DNA of 64,000 nt, from assembly GCA_003116975.1 (NCBI GenBank), contig BGKB01000213.1, forward strand, positions 43,217 to 107,216. Reading direction: 5' to 3'. The notes under the pieces were generated by a model, which saw only the letters and a list, made by a program, of their open reading frames with translations, did no database searches and was not told the origin of the DNA. This document shows, one piece after another, positions 1 through 9,655 of this stretch. The DNA is from Aurantiochytrium sp. KH105. Taxonomy: Eukaryota > Sar > Bigyra > Thraustochytrida > Thraustochytriidae. Every line of letters starts with the position of its first letter. Position 1 is the first letter of the stretch. The position numbers and the translations under genes were made by a program.

Positions 1-99
1 CGGCCCGAAGGTTTGTAGAGATTGACGATTACTCGGACGTTTGAGATAAGAGATGGGTGGGGCAGTCTTCACCCAACTTACACGAATGAGCTGTCTCCT

Positions 100-1023
100 T
101 CATGACGCAGACGGAAGTGTCTTTGTCGTGACGCGAGAATGCAAAGGGCTGCGACGCTGAGGGGAGGCATCAACACGACGCGGAGGTCGAAGTGCAATGT
201 GCTTGCTGGGTTGAGACGATGTAAACAAATGTATGTCATGCCGCGAGCGAAATGGAACCTGACTCGAGGGAAATGGCAATCCTCCACGGTGGCCTGGTCG
301 CTCGCTCCTGGCAATAGTCGGGGATACACGCGCCGCGCGCTGGCGCTCTTGCTCATCCAAAAGCGCAATAAAGTGCTCGGGGCTCAGTTGTGGGTCCAAG
401 GCCTCGAGACCGCCTCGAAAAACTGCCGTCAATGCGCGTTGCTGAGCGTCTGATTCGGGGACAGGCATGAGTGCCTGCGCCGTAGTCAGCTGCTGCAAGG
501 GCTCAAACGTTGTCGCCACAGGCCCATACACTGCTCGATCATCACCAGCGGTTTCCTCGCGAGAAGAAAGGCTCGCTGTCGAGACTCGACGTGGGTCAGA
601 TCGCGCAACGGCTGCGCGAATTTCACGCAAGACTTGAAGGAGTTGCTGCTCGCGCTCTGTCTTGCTGGGGACGGCTCCGCACGACCTCTCGGGCTTCACC
701 TCGCCCGCTTGATTACCATCGTCGTGTGTAAGCTGATTTGATGTTGCGCGCGCTTCTTCTTCTTCAAGTCTCTTGACATCCGCGCCGGAATTTCCTTTTT
801 TGGAGAAATCAAATCGATCACCAATTTTCTTTACTCCTCCTCCTCCTCTTCCTCCTCCTTCTTCTCCTTCCTCTTCGGCTGCACGTCGTTCACAATCATC
901 GTATTCATAATCTCTCGCCTTTGCAGCGCGATCGCTGCCGCTACCACCGACGCGCGGTTCTGGCACGGGTCTTTGCAATGCAGCAAGATCGTGTCGAATA
1001 TCTACAGAAAGTGCCGGCAACAT
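100..1023 (-). CDS. Hypothetical protein, 307 aa, low-complexity
   Basis: I do not recognise this protein. It opens at an ATG and runs uninterrupted for 307 codons. Residues 40-64 are a Glu/Gly/Arg-rich run and residues 85-92 are acidic. Residues 122-141 could form a helix rich in Arg, Glu and Leu. After about residue 230 the product becomes a basic Ser/Arg/Pro-rich tail without globular character, so the true 3' end might be spliced or lie elsewhere. It is divergent from the EF-hand gene, with a 527-base shared upstream region. No membrane segment or signal peptide is visible. It could be a spurious reading frame favoured by high GC content. Confidence 0.4.
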   Translation of the reverse strand: MLPALSVDIRHDLAALQRPVPEPRVGGSGSDRAAKARDYEYDDCERRAAEEEGEEGGGRGGGGVKKIGDRFDFSKKGNSGADVKRLEEEEARATSNQLTHDDGNQAGEVKPERSCGAVPSKTEREQQLLQVLREIRAAVARSDPRRVSTASLSSREETAGDDRAVYGPVATTFEPLQQLTTAQALMPVPESDAQQRALTAVFRGGLEALDPQLSPEHFIALLDEQERQRAARVSPTIARSERPGHRGGLPFPSSQVPFRSRHDIHLFTSSQPSKHIALRPPRRVDASPQRRSPLHSRVTTKTLPSAS

Positions 1024-1550
1024 GCTGCCGTCGTGGTTGATCGGTCAATCAGTTGATCGATCACTTTTCGCGTGCCCGCTCGTACGGCCGCTCTCACCTC
1101 GCCTTCAAGGCGTCCGATTTCCCGTCTACTCTTTTTCTCCCGGCTTGCTTGCTCGTTTGCTTGCTTTTCCTTGTTTGCTTCCTCGCTTGCTTTCTTGCGC
1201 ACCCACTTGCTCGCCCGCCCACCCACCTCTATTGCTCGCCTCGGTGGCGGCGGCGGCGGCGGCCCCTCCCTCAGGCTCCGTATCCGTTCACAGCGAAGCG
1301 GCTGCGTTCTGGTCTCCTTGGCTTTTGCTTTTTTCACCAGTGTGTCGACGGTCAAAAACGGTGTGTACCACACCACACTCCGGCTGGCTGCAGCCGCTGG
1401 CCGCTGCCGCACGCAAGCTCAGGGCTGAGCTAGGTCGTTTCCGATTCAGCCGAGAGAGTAATCTCCAGCCGGGCGAGCCGTCGCACCCCACCGGCGTGCA
1501 CATACGTACGTACGTACGTACGTTTGTACGTACGCACGCGCTTACCGAGG
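1024..1550. other. Divergent intergenic region
   Basis: No gene is supported. The stretch is pyrimidine-rich on the + strand, with many CTTGCT and CTCGCC runs, a GGCGGC tract near 1246-1262, and an ACGT-type tetranucleotide tract just before the EF-hand start. It probably holds the promoters and leaders of the two flanking divergent genes. Confidence 0.5.
1503..1535. repeat. (ACGT)n microsatellite in 5' leader
   Basis: About eight tetranucleotide copies of TACG, slightly interrupted, end 16 bases before the proposed ATG of the EF-hand gene. Tetranucleotide tracts recur in other leaders in this window. Confidence 0.85.
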
Positions 1551-2597
1551 ATGCGCGCCAATCTCCACCACCGTCAACATCACCACAAGCACGGGCAAGA
1601 TCGTCCGAATGAGAAAGCGGAGCGAAGAGCCTTCAAAGAGCTCCTCGCAGCCTCGCGCTTGAGTCGGGGGGCGAAAACACCGCGCAGGACGCTCGCCGAA
1701 GTCGAAGCGACGTTTCGGGACCCCCATGCGAGAGAAACCGCACCGACGCAAGCGCAGCATCCGCGAGGCCCTAGACCACGTATCTTTGCAAACACAGCCG
1801 TCTTCAAAGAAGATGTCGATATTGACGCGTTCTCTCGTCGCGAGCGCACATTATATAAAGCGCGCCAAGCGACCAGGCGCCCTTCTATAGACGCTCACAA
1901 CATCTCAAGCGATACGCGAAAGGCCAGACAAAGACCTGCTGCAGACACCAAATTAGCCCAAGGCCAAGGCCAAGCTCAAGACAGCAAGGAGCTCGCCGAT
2001 CTTCTGGTCAAGTGGCAAAAACTGCGTTCAGATTTTTTTGCGGAGCGAAAAGAACGACACAAGAGGTCTCACATTGCACTTCGTGATGAGTGGGGCACGT
2101 GGCTTCGAAACCGAAATCCAGCTCTCAAAGCGCAATGGGCAGCAATTCGAGATCGACGCATGGACCTCCGACAGTGGTTCAATGTTCTCGACGAGGACAA
2201 GAGCGGCGAAATCAGCACCAACGAGCTCGTCGACCCACTCCTTACCGTGGGACTCTGCCGATCGCGGCAACAAGTTGAGCGATTGGTGTCAAAGATTGAC
2301 GTCGATGGCTCGGGGGCGATTGGATTCGACGAGTTTGTCAATATTGTGTGCTCCGAGGAGGGCGAAGACCCCAACTCGGCCAACGCCCTTGTTCAGCTTT
2401 ACAGGGCCGTGGCGCGTGGCGAGTTGGGTGATTCTAATCTCGACTTTTCTATGCTCCTTTCCTCGTATCGACGCAAGGTCATCTTGCGTGCCTTGGCTCC
2501 CGAGTCACAGCGAATAGAAAGTAGCAAGGAGCGTCAGCAAGACAAACGTTGCGTGGATGCGCTTGCAAACGAGTTCTGGTCGCAAAAGTATGCATGA
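1551..2597 (+). CDS. EF-hand calcium-binding protein, 348 aa
   Basis: Two consecutive canonical EF-hand loops are visible: DEDKSGEISTNE at residues 214-225 and DVDGSGAIGFDE at 250-261. Both have Asp/Ser/Glu at the calcium-coordinating positions and Gly at loop position 6. This pairing is the normal calmodulin-like unit, so the protein should bind two calcium ions. The N-terminal 140 residues are basic and His/Arg/Gln-rich, without a recognisable domain; residues 150-190 are helical and charged. The reading frame is open further upstream but only from a TTG, so I take the first ATG at 1551. The partner and role cannot be deduced; cytoskeletal or flagellar calcium sensing is only a guess. Confidence 0.82.
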   Translation: MRANLHHRQHHHKHGQDRPNEKAERRAFKELLAASRLSRGAKTPRRTLAEVEATFRDPHARETAPTQAQHPRGPRPRIFANTAVFKEDVDIDAFSRRERTLYKARQATRRPSIDAHNISSDTRKARQRPAADTKLAQGQGQAQDSKELADLLVKWQKLRSDFFAERKERHKRSHIALRDEWGTWLRNRNPALKAQWAAIRDRRMDLRQWFNVLDEDKSGEISTNELVDPLLTVGLCRSRQQVERLVSKIDVDGSGAIGFDEFVNIVCSEEGEDPNSANALVQLYRAVARGELGDSNLDFSMLLSSYRRKVILRALAPESQRIESSKERQQDKRCVDALANEFWSQKYA

Positions 2598-2856
2598 AGC
2601 GGTGGTTCCTAAAAATTACAAATACTGTCATACACAATCCGAGTCAGACAGCACCTTCTCGATGCTGACGTCTCGCGTTTTACGTTGTATTGGCCTCTCT
2701 TCGTTGATTTTGCGTCTTGCCATCATCCACGGGGGATGGGCTGAGCAGGTAGATCCAGGAATAGAGACAGGAGGGTGGGCGATCATGCTTTGATTTTGGA
2801 CACATTTGTCCCACCGACACCAACCGCAAGCAACCAAAACGTGTTCGCTTTCACAA

Positions 2857-4965
2857 ATGGTCTCGGACGCAAGTCAGCCCTCTGCTGCGCGCCGGTGGAG
2901 TGCCGTTGGCGGGCTCGTGGCCGTCGCCTGCGCTCTCGCGGTCGCAGCGCTCAGCGCCAACAGAGAGTTCGCTGAGCGCGTCGGAAAGCAGAACTTGGCT
3001 CTCGCCATGGACGACTCCGCCAAGCTGGCCGCCCTCGGGGCCGTGCTCATGGGTGGCGTCACCTGGCTCAAGGCGCGCGACCGTAGTAACAGAAAGGCCA
3101 CGGGCATCAAAGAAGCAGCTGCAGGAACAGCAGCAACCAAAGGAGATCCTACTTGGCTCTGGTGGCTCGAGGCCGGAGCCTATATAGTCATCGTCGTTCT
3201 GTTCTATGTACGAACTATTGTGGTCACGACAGATTTGAGCACACGCTACAAGAATCTTTTGATAGATGCTCATAAGAGGCCTGCGCGCACCAGTGGGCTG
3301 CACCAATCTTGGCTGTCACCATATCTCGGGGGCCGGCTGATGGATCTTAAAGATGCGCAGTACCACGAGTTCCGCGACATGTTGCCTGTGCTCGTGTGCG
3401 GAATGTTCGTGTACCTTGGCATCGCAGCAATCGTGCGTCATTTGACGCGGAACAAAAGCCGTATCATGCGAACTCGGGCGCGTGCTACCTACATTGCTTG
3501 TGTCGGTTTGGCCACAGCGCTCGTCTTTCATGAAGCGGACACCCTAAAGATTCTAGCCCTCGCGTTCACAAACTACGCTGCTGCACATTCTATTATGAGC
3601 ACGCATTGGATCACACCCGCGACGCTCTGGACCATGAATCTAGGCATGCTGTACTGCAACGAGACCTACAAGGGGTATCGTTTCGCAAGCTTTTTGGGGA
3701 AGGGACCGTGGACGCATTGGCTCGACAATCATTCAGGGGAACTTGCCTGGCACCACTCGTTTAACTTTATCATGCTTAGGATGATGAGCTACAATTTGGA
3801 CATGTGGTGGCGCCACTGCGTCCTTCGTAAACTCGACGCGAGCGCGAGCGAGCAAACCTCGCCAAGGAGGCCACTAGCAAGCAAAATTTGGCAGTCAGAC
3901 GATGACACCAAGGCTGCGCGCGAGTCTGCCGTGGATGAGCGATCCCGCGTTGAGAACTTCCATCCTGCTGAGCTATATCGCGACTTCGTCGTCTATGTAT
4001 CCTACCTGCTTTATCTGCCTCTTTACATTGCAGGACCCACCATCACATTCAACTCTTTTGTCTCGCACTTGGGTCTCGCGCAGCAAACGTACAGTGCGCC
4101 GGCCAAGCTACGATACGCCTTGCGCTTTGCCGGCATACTCCTCCTCTTTGAGGTATTGACACATTATTTATACGTGGGCGCCATCTCGTTTATGGCGTTT
4201 CGCTACACCGTTGCCGAGTCAGACCCTGTCTCGCGACGACGCGTAAACACGCCCTTGCTTGTGTTTCTGACGCGACAGAGCTACGGGGGACCGCTCGACT
4301 ACGAGGAAGTGGTCTACTATTCGTATTGGGCGCTCATGTATCTGTGGTTCAAGTTTCTGCTCATTTGGCGATTTTTCCGTCTGTGGGCTGTGTGCGATGA
4401 TGTCGAGCCAGTAGAGAACATGGAGCGTTGCATGAATAACAATTTCACGGTGGGGGGCTTCTGGCGAGCTTGGCATCGCTCTTTCAATCGGTGGCTGGTT
4501 CGCTACATTTATGTGCCTCTCGGCGGCAACTCGATTGGGCCGCTGCGGAAGGCGTTCAACATTCTCGTGGTCTTCACCTTTGTTGGTTTCTGGCACGATC
4601 TCAAGCCTGAGCTTTTCGCCTGGGGTTGGCTGCTCTCGCTGTTTTTTATGCCGGAAATTGTAGCAGAGCGCGTGTCTCGCATCGAGTCCGTGCGCGCGTG
4701 GATGGAGAAACATCCTCTTGCGGGCCGTTGGATTGTCTCTTTTCTCGGGGCCTGCAACATTATCATGCTCAAGATTGCTAACATTGTGGGCTACACGACT
4801 GGGCTCGAGGGTGCCGCAATGCTCCTCCCAGCTCTCCAGTCTTGGGATGGCCTCCTCTTTGTGTCAGGATACTTGTTTGAGATGACCATTGGAGTTCAAT
4901 GCATGCTCTTCATTCGAGACGCTCGCGAGACGAGGTCAGGCGTCGGTGCGACTAAGCGTATCTAG
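2857..4965 (+). CDS. MBOAT-family O-acyltransferase, Gup1/HHAT-like, 702 aa
   Basis: This is a polytopic membrane-bound O-acyltransferase. The core signature FWRAWHRSFNRWLVRYIY is centred on His540 and is followed by PLGG. The conserved catalytic-type His is in FVGFWHDL at residue 580. The upstream segment YIAGPTITFNSF (about 389-400) is typical of the Gup1/Hedgehog-acyltransferase branch. About ten hydrophobic segments are present. In yeast, Gup1 acts in the ER remodelling GPI-anchor lipids; metazoan relatives palmitoylate secreted proteins. Which substrate is used here is unknown. At 702 residues it is longer than yeast Gup1 (about 560), mainly through an N-terminal region and a hydrophilic loop near residues 325-365. 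The start is the first ATG in the frame. Confidence 0.88.
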   Translation: MVSDASQPSAARRWSAVGGLVAVACALAVAALSANREFAERVGKQNLALAMDDSAKLAALGAVLMGGVTWLKARDRSNRKATGIKEAAAGTAATKGDPTWLWWLEAGAYIVIVVLFYVRTIVVTTDLSTRYKNLLIDAHKRPARTSGLHQSWLSPYLGGRLMDLKDAQYHEFRDMLPVLVCGMFVYLGIAAIVRHLTRNKSRIMRTRARATYIACVGLATALVFHEADTLKILALAFTNYAAAHSIMSTHWITPATLWTMNLGMLYCNETYKGYRFASFLGKGPWTHWLDNHSGELAWHHSFNFIMLRMMSYNLDMWWRHCVLRKLDASASEQTSPRRPLASKIWQSDDDTKAARESAVDERSRVENFHPAELYRDFVVYVSYLLYLPLYIAGPTITFNSFVSHLGLAQQTYSAPAKLRYALRFAGILLLFEVLTHYLYVGAISFMAFRYTVAESDPVSRRRVNTPLLVFLTRQSYGGPLDYEEVVYYSYWALMYLWFKFLLIWRFFRLWAVCDDVEPVENMERCMNNNFTVGGFWRAWHRSFNRWLVRYIYVPLGGNSIGPLRKAFNILVVFTFVGFWHDLKPELFAWGWLLSLFFMPEIVAERVSRIESVRAWMEKHPLAGRWIVSFLGACNIIMLKIANIVGYTTGLEGAAMLLPALQSWDGLLFVSGYLFEMTIGVQCMLFIRDARETRSGVGATKRI

Positions 4966-5354
4966 CCCAAGGCATAGCAAGGAGCCAGGTGATCCTGTGT
5001 TTCCTCTTTCCTGCAAATTTTCTACGCACACACACGCACACCCAATTAAAATTTTAATGCAGGAGAGAGAGAGAGAGAGAGAGAGCGAGAAGAGAGACTT
5101 TTCTCCTCTCGAACTATACTTTATTGATCGTGAGGAAACGAGCAAAGTAGAAAATAAATTCTCAGTAGCAAGCGTGACCACACGTCAGAGGTAGGCACTG
5201 ACCGCATGGCTGGACGAAAACATAACTTTGAAATGAAGGAGAGGCCTCCAACTCTGCGCTAAATTCATTCAGGTTCACTTACATAATCTGTTTTTCATGG
5301 ATTATACACGAAAGGCCAACCAAACGGTCACAAGCTCACCCAGCGTCAGTTGTA
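4966..5354. other. Convergent 3' intergenic region
   Basis: This is AT-richer sequence between two convergent genes, so it should hold both 3' UTRs and poly(A) sites. It contains a GA tract at about 5061-5091 and an A/T-rich block at 5110-5165. No gene is seen. Confidence 0.6.
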
Positions 5355-6647
5355 TTACTTTTTTCCGAAGAAAGCGCCGAGCGTGGCTTGACCCTTTTCG
5401 GCTGGAAATGCGGCCTTTGTCTTTTTTGGCGATTTGAACGGAGACAAAGGCTGAGACTTGCTCGGCGTAAGCGGGCGTTTCTTCGAAACCTTGACGTCCG
5501 TCGAGGACCGTGCCTTTGCTTGATTTGTCTTCGATGTGTCGTCTTGAATAACCACAACGTCATCATCTTCATCATCATTGCCACCACCGCTTCCGCCGCG
5601 GTCGGTCCCGTGATTCTTTTCATGCGCGGCTGAGATTTCCTTTTTGGAGTCCGCGGGCATCGCCGAGTTTCTTGGGGTTTGCACTGGGGGAGGTTTTGAT
5701 GGTACAGATGTGGCGTCCTTTACGCCGCCCCCTCGCTTCGTGACGACCGGGGTTCCCTTTTTGGACCAAAAAGAGAGCACGGAAGGTTCTGACTTGAGCT
5801 TGATCGGTTTGGTGCAGTCTGAGGCCTGGTACGAGGTCTTGCCCATGGCAGAAGTCACAGGGTGCCAATCTAGCAAGTTCTCGCTGGGCTTGAGCAAAGC
5901 ACGAGTCTTGGGAGAAAAGTCAGATGCAGAAAGCCAGGCGTCAACTGCGGCATCATCTTCCAGCACGGCGGGCATTCGGTGGTGCAGCCAGGAAAACGAC
6001 TTTGCCGCAGCGACCGTCACAATTGTGAACGTTGTGAGCTCTTCGCCCGTGCCTGGGTCTGTGCTCGTCTCGTAGAGGCCGGCAAGGCGTAGCACGCTGC
6101 CATCCTTGGGATAAATGTAGTAAGGTTGTTTGGTAGGTTTTTTGGAGAGTGGGTCCTGGCCCTTTTTCCACTCGTAGAATCCATTGAAGAGTACGACGCA
6201 ATGTTGTCGACCCAGACGCGTGCTGTGCACATGCTCGAGATTGTCCTCTCGCGCGTTAAACTTTTGAAAGAAGTCTCCTGCCGACACGGGCTTTGTGAGC
6301 TTCCTCGGGAGCAAGCCCCACTGCGCTTTGCGCAGCTGCAGCGTGCGTGTTTCTTTCCCGTTGTCATTGGCCACAAGGATGAAGGCGACCATGCCGGGGC
6401 CGAAGTTCTCTCTGCGCATGCCCTCAAGCTGGCCCTGCAGACCGGCATCCTCCTCGCGAGGCTCGCTCGCGCCGCTGCCGCGCCCTGCCTGGTCGCCGGA
6501 TCCCCCCCGGGTGGAACCACAGCCATCCGCCTCGGGCTCTGCAGCCGCGCGCGGGCGCCCGTCGCCGCCGGCGCGCGACGCAGCGCCGGTCCTCGCCGCC
6601 GCCTGCAGCTGGCCGGCCTCCAGCGCGAAGCGGCCCCGGCCGCACAT
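5355..6647 (-). CDS. HMCES: SRAP-domain abasic-site crosslinking protein (HMCES/YedK family), 430 aa
   Basis: HMCES/YedK proteins crosslink to abasic sites in single-stranded DNA through Cys2, shielding replication forks. I start the protein at 6647 because this gives Met-Cys-Gly-Arg, putting the catalytic Cys at position 2. The frame is open for 195 more codons upstream, but that part is low complexity. Other active-site residues are visible: Asn131 in FNARED, Glu159 in GFYEW and His223 in HHRMPAVL. Residues 15-78 are a GC-rich Ala/Gly/Arg insertion replacing the usual segment after the catalytic Cys. The C-terminal tail is disordered and basic, with a SUMO-interaction-like VVVIQDD (364-370) and a terminal PIP box QATLGAFF (420-427) for PCNA binding. 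It is divergent from the GNAT gene. Confidence 0.92.
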   Translation of the reverse strand: MCGRGRFALEAGQLQAAARTGAASRAGGDGRPRAAAEPEADGCGSTRGGSGDQAGRGSGASEPREEDAGLQGQLEGMRRENFGPGMVAFILVANDNGKETRTLQLRKAQWGLLPRKLTKPVSAGDFFQKFNAREDNLEHVHSTRLGRQHCVVLFNGFYEWKKGQDPLSKKPTKQPYYIYPKDGSVLRLAGLYETSTDPGTGEELTTFTIVTVAAAKSFSWLHHRMPAVLEDDAAVDAWLSASDFSPKTRALLKPSENLLDWHPVTSAMGKTSYQASDCTKPIKLKSEPSVLSFWSKKGTPVVTKRGGGVKDATSVPSKPPPVQTPRNSAMPADSKKEISAAHEKNHGTDRGGSGGGNDDEDDDVVVIQDDTSKTNQAKARSSTDVKVSKKRPLTPSKSQPLSPFKSPKKTKAAFPAEKGQATLGAFFGKK

Positions 6648-7198
6648 CCTCGCGCGCGCTGCCCGCTGCTCTCCACGCGCGGCTCCGCGGAATCGAATCC
6701 GATCTGCTGTCGTCTGCTGCAGCGCCGCGAGCGCGGCCCGGGACCCTGCAGGGCCGCAGGGCCGCGCCGGCGTCGCGCTCGACCTGGACTGCCCGGCCCG
6801 CGCCGCGCGAGGGCGAGCTCGCGTCGCCCCGCCTCGCCTGCTCGGCGCAGCCGCGCGGCGCGGGCGCCTTCGGGAGCGAGCAGCTGCAGCTGCGGCGAGC
6901 GCGACGCGCGGGATCCCGGCAAAGACAAAACCAAGAGCAGTGGCAGCTGCGCGCGTGCCGCTTGCGACAAACGTGCAGGGCAGGGCGGCGCAGAGAAGAG
7001 CGCGGCGGGCGTGGCTCGCACGGCGTGCGTTGAGGAGCAGGGGTTGAGTTGGCGCAGACTCGCGTGGCCTGGAGCAAGAGCAACCCGAACCGGCGGACGG
7101 ACCACTGGCGGGGGACGAGAAGAAGCGCACGTACGAAAGCAAGCAAGCAAGCAAGCAAACAGACAAGGAGGTAGACAGACACACAGACGCACAGGACG
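6648..7198. other. Divergent GC-rich promoter region
   Basis: This 551-base interval separates the HMCES and GNAT start codons. It is very GC-rich, so long reading frames are open on both strands; none resembles a protein. A CAAG tetranucleotide tract lies at about 7139-7162, just upstream of the GNAT gene. Confidence 0.6.
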
Positions 7199-7714
7199 AT
7201 GGGCGAACAGCCAAAGGCCAAAAAGGGCCCACTGAGGATTCGCGCTGCGCACGACGGAGATGTGGAACGAATTTGGGAAATATTTCGCGAAGTGATCAAG
7301 ACAGGCGACACGTATGTGTTTCCTCCGAACATGAGCCGAGAAGACGCGCTGGCCAACTGGTATGGCAAGAAATTTCACACGTACGTTGCCGAGCAGGAAG
7401 GCAAAATCGTGGGAACCTACATCCTCAAGGACAATCAAATGGGGCTTGGCTCGCACATTGCGAATGGCTCATTCATGGTGGACCCAACACAGTTTGGTCT
7501 TGGCATCGGCCGCGCCATGGGAGAGCACTCCATCCCGGAAGCAAAGCGTCTGGGATACTATGCGATCCAATTTAACTTTGTTGTCGCGTCGAACAAGGGA
7601 GCGGTTAAGCTTTGGAAAGACCTTGGCTTTACTGTGCTTGGCACCATCCCCGACGCATTTCAGCACCAGAAGATGGGTCTTGTCGACGCGCACATCATGT
7701 ACTCCAAGCTCTAG
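7199..7714 (+). CDS. GNAT-family N-acetyltransferase with C-terminal SKL, 171 aa
   Basis: This compact GNAT acetyltransferase is close to one bare domain. The acetyl-CoA pyrophosphate-binding motif A is QFGLGIGRAMG at residues 98-108 (Q-x-x-G-x-G). The downstream motif SNKGAVKLWKDLGF (131-144) is the usual helix alpha-4 region, and the start GPLRIRAAHDGD is a typical first strand. The substrate is not predictable. The last three residues are Ser-Lys-Leu, a canonical type-1 peroxisomal targeting signal, so peroxisomal import is likely. The ATG at 7199 agrees with the family start. The gene is divergent from HMCES and is followed by a gene on the same strand. Confidence 0.9.
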   Translation: MGEQPKAKKGPLRIRAAHDGDVERIWEIFREVIKTGDTYVFPPNMSREDALANWYGKKFHTYVAEQEGKIVGTYILKDNQMGLGSHIANGSFMVDPTQFGLGIGRAMGEHSIPEAKRLGYYAIQFNFVVASNKGAVKLWKDLGFTVLGTIPDAFQHQKMGLVDAHIMYSKL

Positions 7715-8176
7715 ATTAGCACACCCACAAAGTATCGATCGCCCGCTCCCCCCTTCCCTCCCAGTTCCCACCTCTCTTGCAGCAGAAAGAATCGTCTAGG
7801 TGGCGCTAACAGTAAGTAAGCATGGACTGCGCAACGAGGCTAGCCGTTAGAGATTTTGGGTTTCGCAGTCATGCTTTTCTTTTGTTTGTGTGAGTTGTAG
7901 GTATGTCAAGCAAACAAAATTCGATCTTCCTGATCGTGTCTCCAAGCCGAGGAGACATTTGACGGTCTCCCTGTCCTTGGGAGCGAGTTGTTGATAGATC
8001 CACATTGGCCAGGAGAGGACGTCGGACCGGCTGGAGACAGACAGCACCGCCGTTCAGCTCGAGGGTGACGCGACAGCTTCGTCCTTTATCTTCATTGCGT
8101 TCCGAGTCACGTGCACAACATTAGCAGCAGCAGCAGCAGCAGCGGTGGCAGCAGCCACGCCAGCACTGCCAGCAAA
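7715..8176. other. Intergenic region
   Basis: No gene is supported. It should carry the GNAT 3' UTR and the promoter and leader of the next gene. A short AGC run at 8122-8142 continues the downstream frame upstream from a GTG, but I do not count it as coding. Confidence 0.5.
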
Positions 8177-9655
8177 ATGACAAGTTCTGCCCCTTCTGCC
8201 TTGGCTGCAGCCGCGCAAGAGCTTGCACAAGAGGAGGGTACGGAAATTGCTACGAAAGCAAACACAACAATGTCGACGGAAGGCGAAGATCGACCCAACG
8301 ATGATGCGCCACGAACGCAGCGTGTTCTCGAAGAAGCTGTGCGCGAAGTTGAGGCCCAGCAAGAAGCGGAAAAGAGCGACGCTGCTGCTCCCAAGCTTGA
8401 AAGCTCTTGCTCACCGAAAGAAAACAGAGAAGGCAATGGCACGTCGCAGGTGCTCAAATCTGTAGCGCAGGATGTACTTGGAACGGAAGCCGAGGCTTCA
8501 AACCTAGCCGAGGTTGCGAAATCGAATGCTCTGGCTTCAGGACCTGAAGAGGCCGACAACGAGCAGTTCCACCGGTCGAGCAATAGTCGACTCCGCAAGC
8601 AGAGAACGCCGCCTGTGACGCATGCTTGGAAAAAGCTCTATGCAGAGCCAATGGAGAGAGCACAGACTCAGGAGCAACGGGGACTGCGCAGGCGGTCAAC
8701 CTCGTCCTGGTCCAAGTCTGGCTCCCCGCGACGATTCTCGCTGGCAGAGTCGCGTGAGAGATTGTTTGCCGGAACCAGTGGTCGACAAAAACGAGCGTCC
8801 ACGTCCGAGGCAAAAAGCCAAGGTCGCGCACGCTTTGAAAAGGAGGACGACGCGAAAAATTGCACCTTTCAACCCAAGATCAACAAGTCTTCCAAATCGA
8901 TGGTCCGAAACTCGGGTCCGTGCTTGAAGCGCTTTGAGATCGCGCACGAGAACAAAGAGCAGGCGCTGCGCACAAGACGCGGCAAAGCAGAATATGAAGC
9001 GCGCGTGGACAAGAAGGTGTGCCCACAGTGCCGCGCAACGCAGTCGTACGATGAGTTCAAGCACCGCAAGAACAAGTGTCGCGACTGCAAAGTTGCTTTT
9101 CGCCATAAGGTGGTGTGGCAAGACGTGAGCGACGGTTTCCTTGATCGTATGGAGACCAAGATGCGCGAGAGCGAGTCGAAACAGGCCGAGCTTGAGATGG
9201 AGATGTGCCCAGCCTTTCGGCCGCAAGAGAAGATTATCTACGACGCGGCATTTGGGACGACCCGCAAGGTGAAGACGAGGCCGATGGCCTGGGAAGAGGT
9301 CCAAACGGGATTTATGCAGCGCGTGGAAAACGACCTACGGACACGGGAGGCGAAACGTGCGATCGCGGAGCGCGAGGCGCTCCGGTCCGTCGGCTGTTCG
9401 TTCCAACCGACACTTGCAACGCGAGGCTCGGCTACGGAATTTGATGTCAGCGTTCCGGGCGAGTACTTTGCAGAACGAATGGAGCGTGACGCGCAGCGAC
9501 GCAGACGCGTCAAGGCTCAAAACGAAGTGCGCGCCAAGTATCAGTCGACGCTCTTGGACCCAAGTCTCGGTTTCAAGAAGCGATCAGCTTGGGATGATTC
9601 TCAGCTTGTCTTTGCGGGCGGGCGTCATCGTAACTCTACGGGGCGCTGGATGTGA
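8177..9655 (+). CDS. Charged protein with four-Cys zinc knuckle and repeated F-x-P motifs, 492 aa
   Basis: I do not recognise a named family. The first 200 residues are disordered and Ala/Glu/Ser-rich. A putative zinc ribbon is formed by Cys282, Cys285, Cys301 and Cys304 (C-x2-C-x15-C-x2-C). A short motif recurs three times: CTFQPKIN before the knuckle, then CPAFRPQEK and CSFQPTLATR after it. Between these lie similar helices of the form F-x-x-R-x-E-x-D/K with Arg/Glu-rich tails (GFLDRMETKM, GFMQRVENDL, YFAERMERDA). Such C-x-F-x-P-x-I/L motifs occur in protist cytoskeletal and flagellar proteins, so a cytoskeletal role is a guess. The start is the first ATG (8177, A at -3); the more upstream frame begins only at GTG. 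Confidence 0.72.
   Translation: MTSSAPSALAAAAQELAQEEGTEIATKANTTMSTEGEDRPNDDAPRTQRVLEEAVREVEAQQEAEKSDAAAPKLESSCSPKENREGNGTSQVLKSVAQDVLGTEAEASNLAEVAKSNALASGPEEADNEQFHRSSNSRLRKQRTPPVTHAWKKLYAEPMERAQTQEQRGLRRRSTSSWSKSGSPRRFSLAESRERLFAGTSGRQKRASTSEAKSQGRARFEKEDDAKNCTFQPKINKSSKSMVRNSGPCLKRFEIAHENKEQALRTRRGKAEYEARVDKKVCPQCRATQSYDEFKHRKNKCRDCKVAFRHKVVWQDVSDGFLDRMETKMRESESKQAELEMEMCPAFRPQEKIIYDAAFGTTRKVKTRPMAWEEVQTGFMQRVENDLRTREAKRAIAEREALRSVGCSFQPTLATRGSATEFDVSVPGEYFAERMERDAQRRRRVKAQNEVRAKYQSTLLDPSLGFKKRSAWDDSQLVFAGGRHRNSTGRWM

Noticed and set aside
6648..7232. 195-residue N-terminal extension of HMCES
   Set aside because: It would bury the catalytic Cys, which must be residue 2; the extension is Arg/Ala low complexity.
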